This document shows, piece after piece, positions 1 through 5,895 of a stretch of DNA of 6,502 bases. Below the pieces are notes generated by a model that was not told the origin of the DNA, did no database searches, and saw nothing but the letters and a program-made list of their open reading frames with translations. Source of the stretch: QHXQ01 sp036389375 (GTDB taxonomy: Bacteria > Acidobacteriota > Blastocatellia > Pyrinomonadales > Pyrinomonadaceae); the NCBI GenBank assembly GCA_036389375.1, contig DASVQA010000013.1, positions 1 through 6,502 on the forward strand, in the 5' to 3' direction. The position numbers and the translations under genes were made by a program. How positions within the stretch are numbered: the first letter of the stretch is position 1; every line of letters starts with the position of its first letter.

Positions 1-557
1 TTTACGGCTACCCGTTCACGCCGCCGCGCGTCGCGCGCGAGCTTGAACAGTCACGCGCGCACCGCACAGAGACGGGCCGCTGTCTCCTGTGCGACATCAT
101 CAGCGAAGAGCAACAGGACGGTCGTCGCCTTGCCGCCGCCAATGAGTGGTTCGTCGCCTACATCCCGTTCTTCGCGCGCTACCCTTACGAAGTCCACATC
201 AGCGCCGCGCGCCACCTGCAAGCCCTGACCGATCTCACGCGCACGGAGCAGCGCTCGCTCGCCGCGATCATCAAACAGGTCATCGCCGCTTACGACCGTC
301 TGTTCGACATCTCGTTCCCTTACATGATGGTCTTGCACCAGCGCCCGACCGACGGCGGCAACTACGAACACTACCATTTCCACATCGAGTTCTACCCGCC
401 GCTCCGCACCAAGACCAAGTTGAAGTATCTCGCAGGCAGCGAAACCGGCGCAGGCATGTTCATCAACGACACGCTCGCCGAAGAGAAGGCGGCCGAGTTG
501 CGCCGGCACGTGCAGCCCGTCGTGTGGCAGACCGAAGAAGGGGGGCGCAGCCGTTGA
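1..557 (+). CDS. galT: Galactose-1-phosphate uridylyltransferase, C-terminal part (cut by left edge)
   Basis: GalT exchanges UMP between UDP-glucose and galactose-1-phosphate, the second step of the cytoplasmic Leloir pathway. The frame is open from base 3 and stops with TGA at 555-557, leaving about 184 residues. The first visible residues, YGYPFTPP, follow the HPHGQ-type catalytic motif in the family, so that motif must lie just left of the window. Visible hallmarks are YPYE (Glu at 189-191, matching the E. coli Glu182 metal ligand), a His in VLHQRP (336-338), and HYHFHIEFYPP (369-401), which supplies the C-terminal metal-binding histidines. The ending LKYLAGSETGAGMFIND is typical of non-enterobacterial GalT. 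A CLLC pair (81-92) occurs where E. coli GalT, as I recall it, has none. The stop overlaps the galK TTG start. Family assignment is secure; only the 5' part is missing. Confidence 0.95.
   Translation, partial: YGYPFTPPRVARELEQSRAHRTETGRCLLCDIISEEQQDGRRLAAANEWFVAYIPFFARYPYEVHISAARHLQALTDLTRTEQRSLAAIIKQVIAAYDRLFDISFPYMMVLHQRPTDGGNYEHYHFHIEFYPPLRTKTKLKYLAGSETGAGMFINDTLAEEKAAELRRHVQPVVWQTEEGGRSR
538..556 (+). promoter_or_regulatory. galK ribosome binding site and overlapping TTG start
   Basis: A purine run AAGGGGGG (538-545) stands 8 bases before TTG at 554-556. This TTG shares TTGA with the galT stop TGA (555-557). No ATG or GTG in the galK frame lies between the galT stop and the conserved GRVNLIGEHTDY motif, so TTG is the best start. 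The 4-base overlap suggests that ribosomes finishing galT re-initiate on galK. Confidence 0.7.
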
Positions 558-1723
558 TTGATCGCGCGCAGTTGCGCCAAGCCTTCGTCGCCGCATACGG
601 GTGCGCGCCGCGCCTCTTTCGCGCCCCCGGCCGCGTCAACCTGATCGGCGAGCACACGGACTACAACGACGGCTTTGTGCTGCCGATGGCGCTGGAACGC
701 GAGACGGTCGTGGCCGCCGCGCCGCGCGCAGACCGCCTCGTGCGCGTCGGCGCGCTCGATCTCGGGGAGCAAGCGGAGTTTGACCTTGACCGGCCGGGCC
801 CGCGCCGGCGCGGGACGTGGATCGATTACGTCGAAGGCGTGGCGCAGGCGCTCGTGCGGCGTGGCCTGCCTTTGCGGGGCGCAGACCTTGCGATCATGTC
901 GGACGTGCCGGCGGGCGCAGGCCTATCGTCTTCCGCCGCGCTCGAAGTGGCGACGGGACTCGCGCTCGCTACGCTTGCGGGCGGCGCAGTTGACCCGGTT
1001 ACGCTCGCGCTCGCGGGCCAGGAGGCGGAGCATACCTACGTCGGCGCAAACGTCGGCATCATGGATCAGTTTATCGCGGCGCTCGGCCGCGCCGGACACG
1101 CGCTCCTGATCGACTGCCGCGCGCTCACCACCACACTCATCCCCGTTGACACGGCGCACACGCTGATCGTCATCTGCGACACGCGCGTTAAGCATGAACT
1201 GGCCGCGTCCGCATACAACGAGCGGCGCGCGGAATGTGAGCGCGGCGTCGAACTGCTGCGGCGCGCAGGCCTGCCCGGCATACGTGCGCTGCGCGACGTG
1301 TCGCGCGCGGAGTTTGCGGAGCACGAACACCTGCTGCCTGAGCCGGTGCGGCGGCGCTGTCGCCACGTCGTCACCGAGAACGCGCGCACGCTCGCGGCGG
1401 CCGAAGCGCTCAAGGCCGACCGGCTCGAAGAGATGGGGCGCTTGATGTACGAGAGCCACGAGTCGTTGCGGCGTGATTACGAGGTGAGTTGCCGCGAGTT
1501 GGACGCGCTCGTCGAGATCGCTGCGCCGCTCACAGGCGTGACGCTCGGCGCGCGCATGACGGGCGGCGGCTTCGGCGGTTGCACCGTCAATCTCGTCCGG
1601 CGCGCGGCGCTGGCGGAATTTAAAGCGGTCGTCATGCGCGAGTACGCGCGCCGGATCGGGCACGAGCCGGCCGTGTACGTGTCCGAGGCGGGCGACGGCG
1701 CACAAGAGATCACGCAGGTTTGA
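554..1723 (+). CDS. galK: Galactokinase
   Basis: GalK phosphorylates alpha-D-galactose at C1 with ATP, the first committed step of the Leloir pathway in the cytosol; its product is the substrate of GalT, encoded just upstream. Starting at TTG 554 the protein has 389 residues, close to the usual 380-390. All three GHMP-kinase motifs are present: the galactokinase signature GRVNLIGEHTDYNDG (residues 26-40), the ATP loop VPAGAGLSSSAAL (118-130) and MTGGGFGGC (335-343). The catalytic Asp is in VGIMDQF (Asp171, aligned with E. coli Asp174), and Arg27 lies in the signature. The frame stays open further upstream (an ATG at 146 would give 525 residues), but that extension lies inside galT and encodes Arg/His-rich nonsense, so it is rejected. 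No independent promoter is visible; expression probably depends on galT transcription and translational coupling. Confidence 0.97.
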   Translation: MIDRAQLRQAFVAAYGCAPRLFRAPGRVNLIGEHTDYNDGFVLPMALERETVVAAAPRADRLVRVGALDLGEQAEFDLDRPGPRRRGTWIDYVEGVAQALVRRGLPLRGADLAIMSDVPAGAGLSSSAALEVATGLALATLAGGAVDPVTLALAGQEAEHTYVGANVGIMDQFIAALGRAGHALLIDCRALTTTLIPVDTAHTLIVICDTRVKHELAASAYNERRAECERGVELLRRAGLPGIRALRDVSRAEFAEHEHLLPEPVRRRCRHVVTENARTLAAAEALKADRLEEMGRLMYESHESLRRDYEVSCRELDALVEIAAPLTGVTLGARMTGGGFGGCTVNLVRRAALAEFKAVVMREYARRIGHEPAVYVSEAGDGAQEITQV

Positions 1724-1758
1724 CCACGCGCAATACCGCCAACGGGCAAGCCAAAAAC

Positions 1759-1775
1759 TAAGGATGAACGAGATG
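1759..1775 (+). promoter_or_regulatory. Shine-Dalgarno site that decides the amidohydrolase start
   Basis: TAAGGATG (1759-1766) matches the anti-Shine-Dalgarno complement TAAGGAGG at 7 of 8 positions. The ATG at 1764 lies inside this site and so cannot use it. The ATG at 1773 sits 8 bases after TAAGGA, ideal spacing. I therefore prefer 1773 over 1764; the difference is only three residues. Confidence 0.6.
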
Positions 1776-3362
1776 TTGATTGACCTCTCCGGTCGCCGTC
1801 TGCTCAGTCTGTGCGCGCCGCTGCAAGCTGTTTGCCTGTGTCTATTGTGTCTAGGCCTGCTTGGTTTCGTCGCGCCTGCGGGCCGGGCGCAACAGCCGCG
1901 CCAGAACGTTAAGAGCGGGCAGCGTTACGCGCGCATAGTGATCCGCAATGCGACGGTCGTGGACGGCAACGGCACGCCCGCCGCCGGCCCGAAAGACATA
2001 GTGATTGAAGGCAACCGGATCGCAGCCGTTGTGCCGCTCGACCCGGTCGCCGTGCAGTCCGGGACGGCGCAGCGGCCGGCGGGCGACGTGGAGATTGATG
2101 CCACGGGCAAGTACGTCCTGCCCGGTCTTATCAACGCGCACGCGCACGTGCAGAACGAGCGCGGCGGCGTGCCGCAACCGCTCGACTACGAACTGAAACT
2201 CTGGCTCGCCTGCGGCATCACGACCGTGCGCGACCTCGCCAGCGACACGAAGATCACCTTACAGTTGCGCGCCGACAGCAACGCCGGCACGACGCCCGCG
2301 CCGCGCATCCTCATCTATCCGAACTTCAACGAGAACCCGACGCCGCACACACGCGCCGAAGCGCAAGCGCGTGTGCGCGCCATCAAGGCCATCGGCGCGG
2401 ACGGCATCAAGTTCTTCGACGTGGATCGCGACATCATGGAGACGATGCTCGCGGAGGCGCACACGCTGGGCCTGCCCACCGCGCACCACGCGGCCGTCGC
2501 CGAAACGAACGCCTGGGACGATGCGCGCTTCGGCACAACTTCAATCGAGCACTGGTACGGCATCCCCGATGCGGCGCTCCCAAGCGGCGTGCAGAATTTT
2601 CCGCCGAGCTATAACTACAACAACGAGACGGATCGCTTTCGCTACGCCGGTCGCCTGTGGCGCGAGGCGGACTGGGATAAGTTGATGAAGGTCTTGGACG
2701 CGCTCGTGGCCGCGCACGTCGCGTGGGATCCGACGCTCGACATCTACGAGGCGAGCCGCGACCTGCAACGCGCGCAGACGCAGCCCTGGTTCGCGGATTA
2801 TCTGCACCCCACGCTCGAAGCCTACTTCCGCCCCGACCCCGCGCATCATGGCTCGTACTTCATCGGCTGGACTTCGACCGACGAAGTCTTCTGGCGTGAG
2901 AACTATCGCATCTGGATGGCGGCCTTGCGCGAGTTCGACCGGCGCGGCGGCGTGATCGGCTGCGGCGAGGACGCAGGCTTCATCTATCAGATGTACGGCT
3001 TCGGGCTGCTGCGCGAGATGGAGTTGTATCAGGAAGCGGGCTTTCATCCGCTCAAGGTCATCCAGCAATGCACCGGCAACAATGCGCAGATACTCGGCAT
3101 GGCCGACCGCATCGGGCGCATCCGCCCCGGCTATCTCGCCGATCTGATCGTCGTCAACGGCAACCCGCTCGACAATCTCAAGGTGCTCTACCCGGTCGGC
3201 GTCGATGTCGTCCGCGCCGGGCAGACCATGCACACCGGCGGCATCGAATGGACGATCAAGGACGGCATCCCTTATCACGCGCCGACCATGTTCGCCGAAG
3301 TTAAAGAGATGGTGGCCAAAGCACGCGCCGCCGCGCCGCGCCCGACCCGCGCGCCGCGTTAG
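1773..3362 (+). CDS. Exported metal-dependent amidohydrolase (imidazolonepropionase-like subgroup)
   Basis: This is a member of the amidohydrolase superfamily (TIM barrel, hydrolysis of C-N bonds) with unknown substrate. From ATG 1773 it has 529 residues. It begins with two arginines (SGRRLL) and a Leu/Cys-rich hydrophobic stretch (about 10-33), followed by a likely signal peptidase I site after GRA near residue 39, so it is probably periplasmic or secreted. Metal-centre motifs appear in order: HAHV after VLPGLIN (His123, His125), Lys213 in ADGIKFF (position of the carboxylated Lys), a His in TAHHAAV (238 or 239), His260 in SIEHWYG and Asp400 in GCGEDAGF. The C-terminus GYLADLIVVNGNPL is the usual small beta-domain ending. 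All ligands are intact, so it is likely active. It follows galK by 49 bases with no clear promoter or terminator between them, so readthrough from galTK is possible. A peptidase or lactam/imide hydrolase role is conceivable but cannot be read from the sequence. Confidence 0.88.
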   Translation: MLIDLSGRRLLSLCAPLQAVCLCLLCLGLLGFVAPAGRAQQPRQNVKSGQRYARIVIRNATVVDGNGTPAAGPKDIVIEGNRIAAVVPLDPVAVQSGTAQRPAGDVEIDATGKYVLPGLINAHAHVQNERGGVPQPLDYELKLWLACGITTVRDLASDTKITLQLRADSNAGTTPAPRILIYPNFNENPTPHTRAEAQARVRAIKAIGADGIKFFDVDRDIMETMLAEAHTLGLPTAHHAAVAETNAWDDARFGTTSIEHWYGIPDAALPSGVQNFPPSYNYNNETDRFRYAGRLWREADWDKLMKVLDALVAAHVAWDPTLDIYEASRDLQRAQTQPWFADYLHPTLEAYFRPDPAHHGSYFIGWTSTDEVFWRENYRIWMAALREFDRRGGVIGCGEDAGFIYQMYGFGLLREMELYQEAGFHPLKVIQQCTGNNAQILGMADRIGRIRPGYLADLIVVNGNPLDNLKVLYPVGVDVVRAGQTMHTGGIEWTIKDGIPYHAPTMFAEVKEMVAKARAAAPRPTRAPR

Positions 3363-3389
3363 ACACCAGCGCCGCCCGCGCCTTATATT
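3360..3389 (+). promoter_or_regulatory. Putative sigma-70-type promoter overlapping the amidohydrolase stop codon
   Basis: TAGACA (3360-3365) matches the -35 consensus TTGACA at 5 of 6 positions and contains the TAG stop of the upstream gene. It is followed by an 18-base spacer and TATATT (3384-3389), 5 of 6 to TATAAT. The expected start point near 3396-3399 falls on the GTG/ATG of the next gene, predicting a leaderless or nearly leaderless mRNA. The AT-rich -10 stands out in very GC-rich surroundings. Predicted from sequence only. Confidence 0.5.
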
Positions 3390-3398
3390 GGTTGCGTG

Positions 3399-3740
3399 AT
3401 GAATGAACGAGATGACATATTCGACGAGTTTGTCGGCGCGGACACGGACGACGAGTCCATCGGCGCGCCGGAGATAGCAGACGACGATGATGACGACGAC
3501 ACGGACGTGCTGACCCTGCGCACGGTCGTGCTGGCGAAAAACGATCTGCTGGCGCTCTTAGGCTTGAAGACCACTACACGCGGCGCGCTCATCGTGCGCG
3601 TCGATCCGCGCCAAGCCCTGCCTGTGGCCAAGGCTTACGAAGACGTAAGCGACGCCGCCCACTGGTTCAAACGTAGCCTCGCCACCAGCCGTCGCAACGG
3701 CTGGCAAGTCGTCTACGACGGCGCACCGCTCGCCGGGTAA
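3399..3740 (+). CDS. Small acidic protein of unknown function
   Basis: I do not recognise a family. From ATG 3399 the protein has 113 residues; GTG at 3396 directly before it could add one. Residues 1-36 are extremely acidic and probably disordered, with several Asp pairs and a run of seven Asp (about 28-34). The rest (about 37-113) looks like a small folded domain with mixed helix and strand character: a hydrophobic segment LTLRTVVLAKNDLLALLGL, then GALIVRVDP, a helix with KAYEDVSDAAHWFKRSL, and the ending GWQVVYDGAPLAG. There is no signal peptide or membrane helix, so it is likely cytoplasmic. No Shine-Dalgarno site precedes the start, but a promoter-like pair lies immediately upstream and a strong terminator follows 26 bases after the stop, so it looks like a single-gene transcription unit. 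Good evidence for a real gene comes from these signals rather than from homology. Confidence 0.72.
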   Translation: MNERDDIFDEFVGADTDDESIGAPEIADDDDDDDTDVLTLRTVVLAKNDLLALLGLKTTTRGALIVRVDPRQALPVAKAYEDVSDAAHWFKRSLATSRRNGWQVVYDGAPLAG

Positions 3741-3766
3741 CGGATAGTTAGGCGAGCGATTGTTAC

Positions 3767-3810
3767 AAGCGGGCTGAAGCACATTTGCGCTTCAGCCCGC
3801 TTTAATTTTA
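3767..3810 (+). terminator. Intrinsic terminator after the acidic-protein gene
   Basis: AAGCGGGCTGAAGC (3767-3780) pairs perfectly over 14 bp with GCTTCAGCCCGCTT (3789-3802) around an 8-base loop, and TTTAATTTTA follows at 3801-3810. This is a textbook Rho-independent terminator for the + strand. It separates the acidic-protein unit from the next promoter. Confidence 0.88.
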
Positions 3811-3836
3811 CGCGCGGCTCACCCCGCTCATATTCG

Positions 3837-3845
3837 TGCTATAGT
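3837..3845 (+). promoter_or_regulatory. Putative extended -10 promoter
   Basis: TGCTATAGT (3837-3845) is an extended -10 element: TG, one base, then TATAGT with 5 of 6 matches to TATAAT. I find no convincing -35 at 16-18 bases upstream, which fits extended -10 promoters. A start near 3852 would give a leader of roughly 20 bases carrying the AAAGGAG site. It lies just past the terminator, where a new unit is expected. Confidence 0.45.
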
Positions 3846-3855
3846 CCCGCGCGCG

Positions 3856-3862
3856 AAAGGAG
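3856..3862 (+). promoter_or_regulatory. Ribosome binding site of the DUF805/SRPBCC gene
   Basis: AAAGGAG at 3856-3862 stands 11 bases before the ATG at 3874, slightly long but acceptable spacing, and supports that start. Confidence 0.7.
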
Positions 3863-3873
3863 CACCCTGACAA

Positions 3874-5295
3874 ATGGCTTTTACCCCCTCAGACCTGTGG
3901 CGCTGGCAGGGGCGCGTCGGGCGCACGAAGTATCTGGCCACGGGTGCGACGTTGTTTGCCGTCAAGCACCTGCTTGATCGGTTCGTCGCGGCGGCCGTGT
4001 TCGGTCGTCGTTGGTCGCTCTTTAATTACTGGGTCTTTGCGGACGGCGCGCAGGTGGACGAGACGCCGCAAAGGCTGATGCGCTTCTACGCGACGCTGCT
4101 GCTGTTGGCGCTGCCGTTTATCTGGGTGGGCGTGGTGCTGACGCTCAGGCGTCTGCGCGACGCCGGGTTGCCGCTCTGGCTCGTCGTCCTCTTCTTCGTC
4201 CCGTTTCTTAATCTCATCTTCTTTCTGTTGCTGGCGGTGCTGCCGGGTCGTGAGCGCGCGGCGCGCGGCGGGCGGGCCGCTTCGTTCTTTGATCGTTTGA
4301 TCCCGCGCGGCGCGTTCGGCAGCGCCGTGCTGGGGATCGTGATTACGGCCGCGCCGGTCGTGGCGCTGACCTTGTTGAGCGTCCAAGGGTTGAACAACTA
4401 CGGCTGGGGCTTGTTCGTCGGTCTGCCGTTTGCACTGGGTTTGAGTTCAGTGCTGGTCTACGGTTATCACGCGCCGCGCCCGCTCGGTAAATGCGTGCTG
4501 GTGGCATTGCTGTCGGTTGCGCTGGTGAGCGCGGTGCTGATCGGCGTGGCGATTGAGGGTGTGATCTGCGTGGTGATGGCTGCGCCGCTCGGCGCGGCGG
4601 TGGCCGTCTTAGGCGGGTTGGTCGGCTACGCGATCCAGCATCATCGGTCGCTACCGGCCCGGCAGGACTACGCCGTGCATGCCTGCACGCTCCTGCTCTT
4701 TGCGCTCCCCGCCATGATGTTGCTTGAGCACAACGCGCAACTCGCGCCGGCGCTGCGGGCGGTCGAGACGAGCGTCGAGGTTGACGCGCCGCCCGCCGAA
4801 GTCTGGGCACATCTCGTCGCCTTCAGCGAACTACCGCCGCCCGCCGAGCGCATCTTTCACACCGGCATTGCCTATCCTTTGCGCGCCGAGATAGACGGGC
4901 ACGGCGTCGGCGCGGTGCGCCATTGCGTGTTCACGACCGGCGCATTCGTCGAACCGATTGAGGTCTGGGACGAGCCGCGCCTGCTGCGCTTCGGCGTCTC
5001 GGCGCAGCCGCCCGTGATGGACGAAATGTCGCCTTATCCGCACCTGCACCCGCCGCACTTGGACGGCTACCTGCAATCGCGGCGCGGTCAGTTCCAACTC
5101 GAAACCCTAACGGGCGGGCGCACGCGCCTGACCGGCACAACTTGGTATCAGAACAGTTTTTGGCCCGGCGCATACTGGCACATCTGGTCAGACTACATCA
5201 TCCACCGCATACACCTGCGCGTGCTCGCGCACATCAAGCGCGAGACGGAAACGGCGCACGCGCGGTCTCTGGCATCCCTCAAGCCGAAAACATAA
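3874..5295 (+). CDS. Membrane protein joining a DUF805-like N-terminus to a C-terminal SRPBCC/START-like domain
   Basis: The 473-residue protein has two parts. The N-terminal part resembles DUF805: WQGRVGRTKYL (residues 11-21) matches the GRxxRxxY opening of that family, and LRRLRDAGLPLW (91-102) matches its RRLxDxG..W motif between two membrane helices. About eight hydrophobic segments are visible, near 21-42, 71-91, 100-123, 147-169, 178-197, 204-226, 229-253 and 266-284. The C-terminal part (about 296-460) looks like a soluble SRPBCC/polyketide-cyclase-type lipid-binding fold: VETSVEVDAPPAEVWAHLVA is its typical first strand and helix, with a conserved-looking LHPPHLDGYLQSRRGQF and RTRLTGTTWYQN, and a last helix around IIHRIHLRVLAHIKRE. 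The topology puts this domain next to the membrane; the side is uncertain. The role is unknown; binding a hydrophobic ligand or lipid is an inference from the fold. The gene has its own promoter and ribosome site and faces a convergent hairpin at its stop. Confidence 0.85.
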   Translation: MAFTPSDLWRWQGRVGRTKYLATGATLFAVKHLLDRFVAAAVFGRRWSLFNYWVFADGAQVDETPQRLMRFYATLLLLALPFIWVGVVLTLRRLRDAGLPLWLVVLFFVPFLNLIFFLLLAVLPGRERAARGGRAASFFDRLIPRGAFGSAVLGIVITAAPVVALTLLSVQGLNNYGWGLFVGLPFALGLSSVLVYGYHAPRPLGKCVLVALLSVALVSAVLIGVAIEGVICVVMAAPLGAAVAVLGGLVGYAIQHHRSLPARQDYAVHACTLLLFALPAMMLLEHNAQLAPALRAVETSVEVDAPPAEVWAHLVAFSELPPPAERIFHTGIAYPLRAEIDGHGVGAVRHCVFTTGAFVEPIEVWDEPRLLRFGVSAQPPVMDEMSPYPHLHPPHLDGYLQSRRGQFQLETLTGGRTRLTGTTWYQNSFWPGAYWHIWSDYIIHRIHLRVLAHIKRETETAHARSLASLKPKT

Positions 5296-5371
5296 ACCGC
5301 GCAAGCCCGACGCCCGGGCCTGAAGCAGGATCGAGTCCTCATTCAGGCCGGGGCGTCGGACTTGCGCGGTT
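5295..5371 (-). terminator. Long stem-loop between convergent genes, probable minus-strand terminator
   Basis: Bases 5295-5324 and 5342-5371 are inverted repeats of 30 bases with only two mismatches (one C-A and one G-G in the stem), around a 17-base loop that itself contains AGGA/TCCT (5327-5330 with 5336-5339). Read on the minus strand, the hairpin is followed by TTTATGTTTTC, a U-rich tail, so it should terminate the leftward gltA-side transcript. Read on the + strand, it is followed by AACTCTGG with no T-run, so + termination would be weaker. The stem begins at the last base of the + gene's TAA stop. Confidence 0.75.
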
Positions 5372-5398
5372 AACTCTGGTCTGCTGCGGCGCGCGAAG

Positions 5399-5854
5399 TC
5401 AGTTTGTTCGTCGCTTGCTGGTTGCGAGCAAGTCGTAAGTTGCGGCGGCGGCCAACCCGCCGAGCGTGTACCACGCGACGGTCATCACTTCAGTCGCACG
5501 CGTGCGCGCACTGGCGTCCGTGCCAAGACCGAGCGGGCCCGGCAGTGCCACCGCGCCCAGCCCCGCGCCCAAGCCGAGTAGCGCGCCGCGCAGCCAGACG
5601 CCCCGCCGCGCGCCAATGCCGACCATACTGTAATAGAGCGCGTTGCCCGCGATGTCGCCGACGAGCGTGCGGTTGAACAGTTCGTCGGGCGCAGGCGTCG
5701 GTGCGCCGACAGCGTTATACGAGCGCGCCATCGCGCGCATGCCAAGCACGTCCATACGCGGTGCGTCTGCGAACGTGTGGCGGGCCGCTTCATGCACCAG
5801 CGTCAACGCGCACGCGCCTGCGAAACCGCTGCCCAATGAGCGCAGAAAACTCAT
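5399..5854 (-). CDS. Small hydrophobic membrane protein downstream of citrate synthase, unknown function
   Basis: The protein has 151 residues from ATG 5854 to TGA at 5399-5401. I recognise no named family. The N-terminus LGSGFAGACALTLVHEAARH is a hydrophobic segment ending in a His/Glu/Arg cluster, followed by PRMDVLGMRAMARSYNAVG, a polar stretch, then LFNRTLVGDIAGNALYYSMVG, a Gly/Ala/Leu-rich stretch WLRGALLGLGAGLGAVALPG and a final helix EVMTVAWYTLGGLAAAATYDLLA. Three to four membrane helices are likely, with the basic end SKRRTN probably cytoplasmic. An upstream ATG at 6028 would lengthen it but overlaps citrate synthase and adds only Arg-rich sequence. The chosen start has AAGGAGG (5873-5867) 12 bases upstream. 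It lies 41 bases after the citrate synthase stop with no promoter visible, so cotranscription is likely. Confidence 0.78.
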   Translation of the reverse strand: MSFLRSLGSGFAGACALTLVHEAARHTFADAPRMDVLGMRAMARSYNAVGAPTPAPDELFNRTLVGDIAGNALYYSMVGIGARRGVWLRGALLGLGAGLGAVALPGPLGLGTDASARTRATEVMTVAWYTLGGLAAAATYDLLATSKRRTN

Positions 5855-5866
5855 CTTGTCGTAAAC

Positions 5867-5873
5867 CCTCCTT
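5867..5873 (-). promoter_or_regulatory. Ribosome binding site of the small membrane protein gene
   Basis: The minus strand carries AAGGAGG here, 12 bases ahead of the ATG at 5854. It is a near-perfect Shine-Dalgarno match and favours the 5854 start over the in-frame ATG at 6028. Confidence 0.75.
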
Positions 5874-5895
5874 TGTTCGCTTTTGCCCGTGAGCC

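Noticed and set aside
146..553. Upstream extension of the galK frame giving a 525-residue protein
   Set aside because: It overlaps galT, whose conserved motifs fill this stretch; the extension is Arg/His/Pro-rich and ends exactly where true galactokinase sequence begins.
51..596. 181-residue minus-strand frame opposite galT
   Set aside because: It is a shadow frame in GC-rich DNA; it has no recognisable motif, and galT in the other strand is certain.
923..1705. 260-residue minus-strand frame opposite galK
   Set aside because: Its codons mirror galK, with Arg/Ala/His-rich low-complexity sequence and no ribosome site; typical antisense shadow in high-GC DNA.
2872..2890. Short inverted repeat GACTTCG / CGAAGTC inside the amidohydrolase gene
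   Set aside because: It is only 7 bp, lies in coding sequence and has no T-run; chance is the simplest explanation.
2541..3278. 245-residue minus-strand frame opposite the amidohydrolase
   Set aside because: Composition reflects the opposite-strand codons and no family motif is visible, while the + frame carries a full set of amidohydrolase metal ligands.
3478..3505. GAC/GAT tandem-like repeat as a microsatellite or regulatory repeat
   Set aside because: It is in frame and codes the Asp run of the acidic protein, with mixed GAC and GAT codons, so it is better seen as coding low complexity.
5142..5438. 98-residue + frame crossing the convergent hairpin
   Set aside because: It overlaps the end of the SRPBCC domain in another frame and runs through the stem-loop; no motif or ribosome site supports it.
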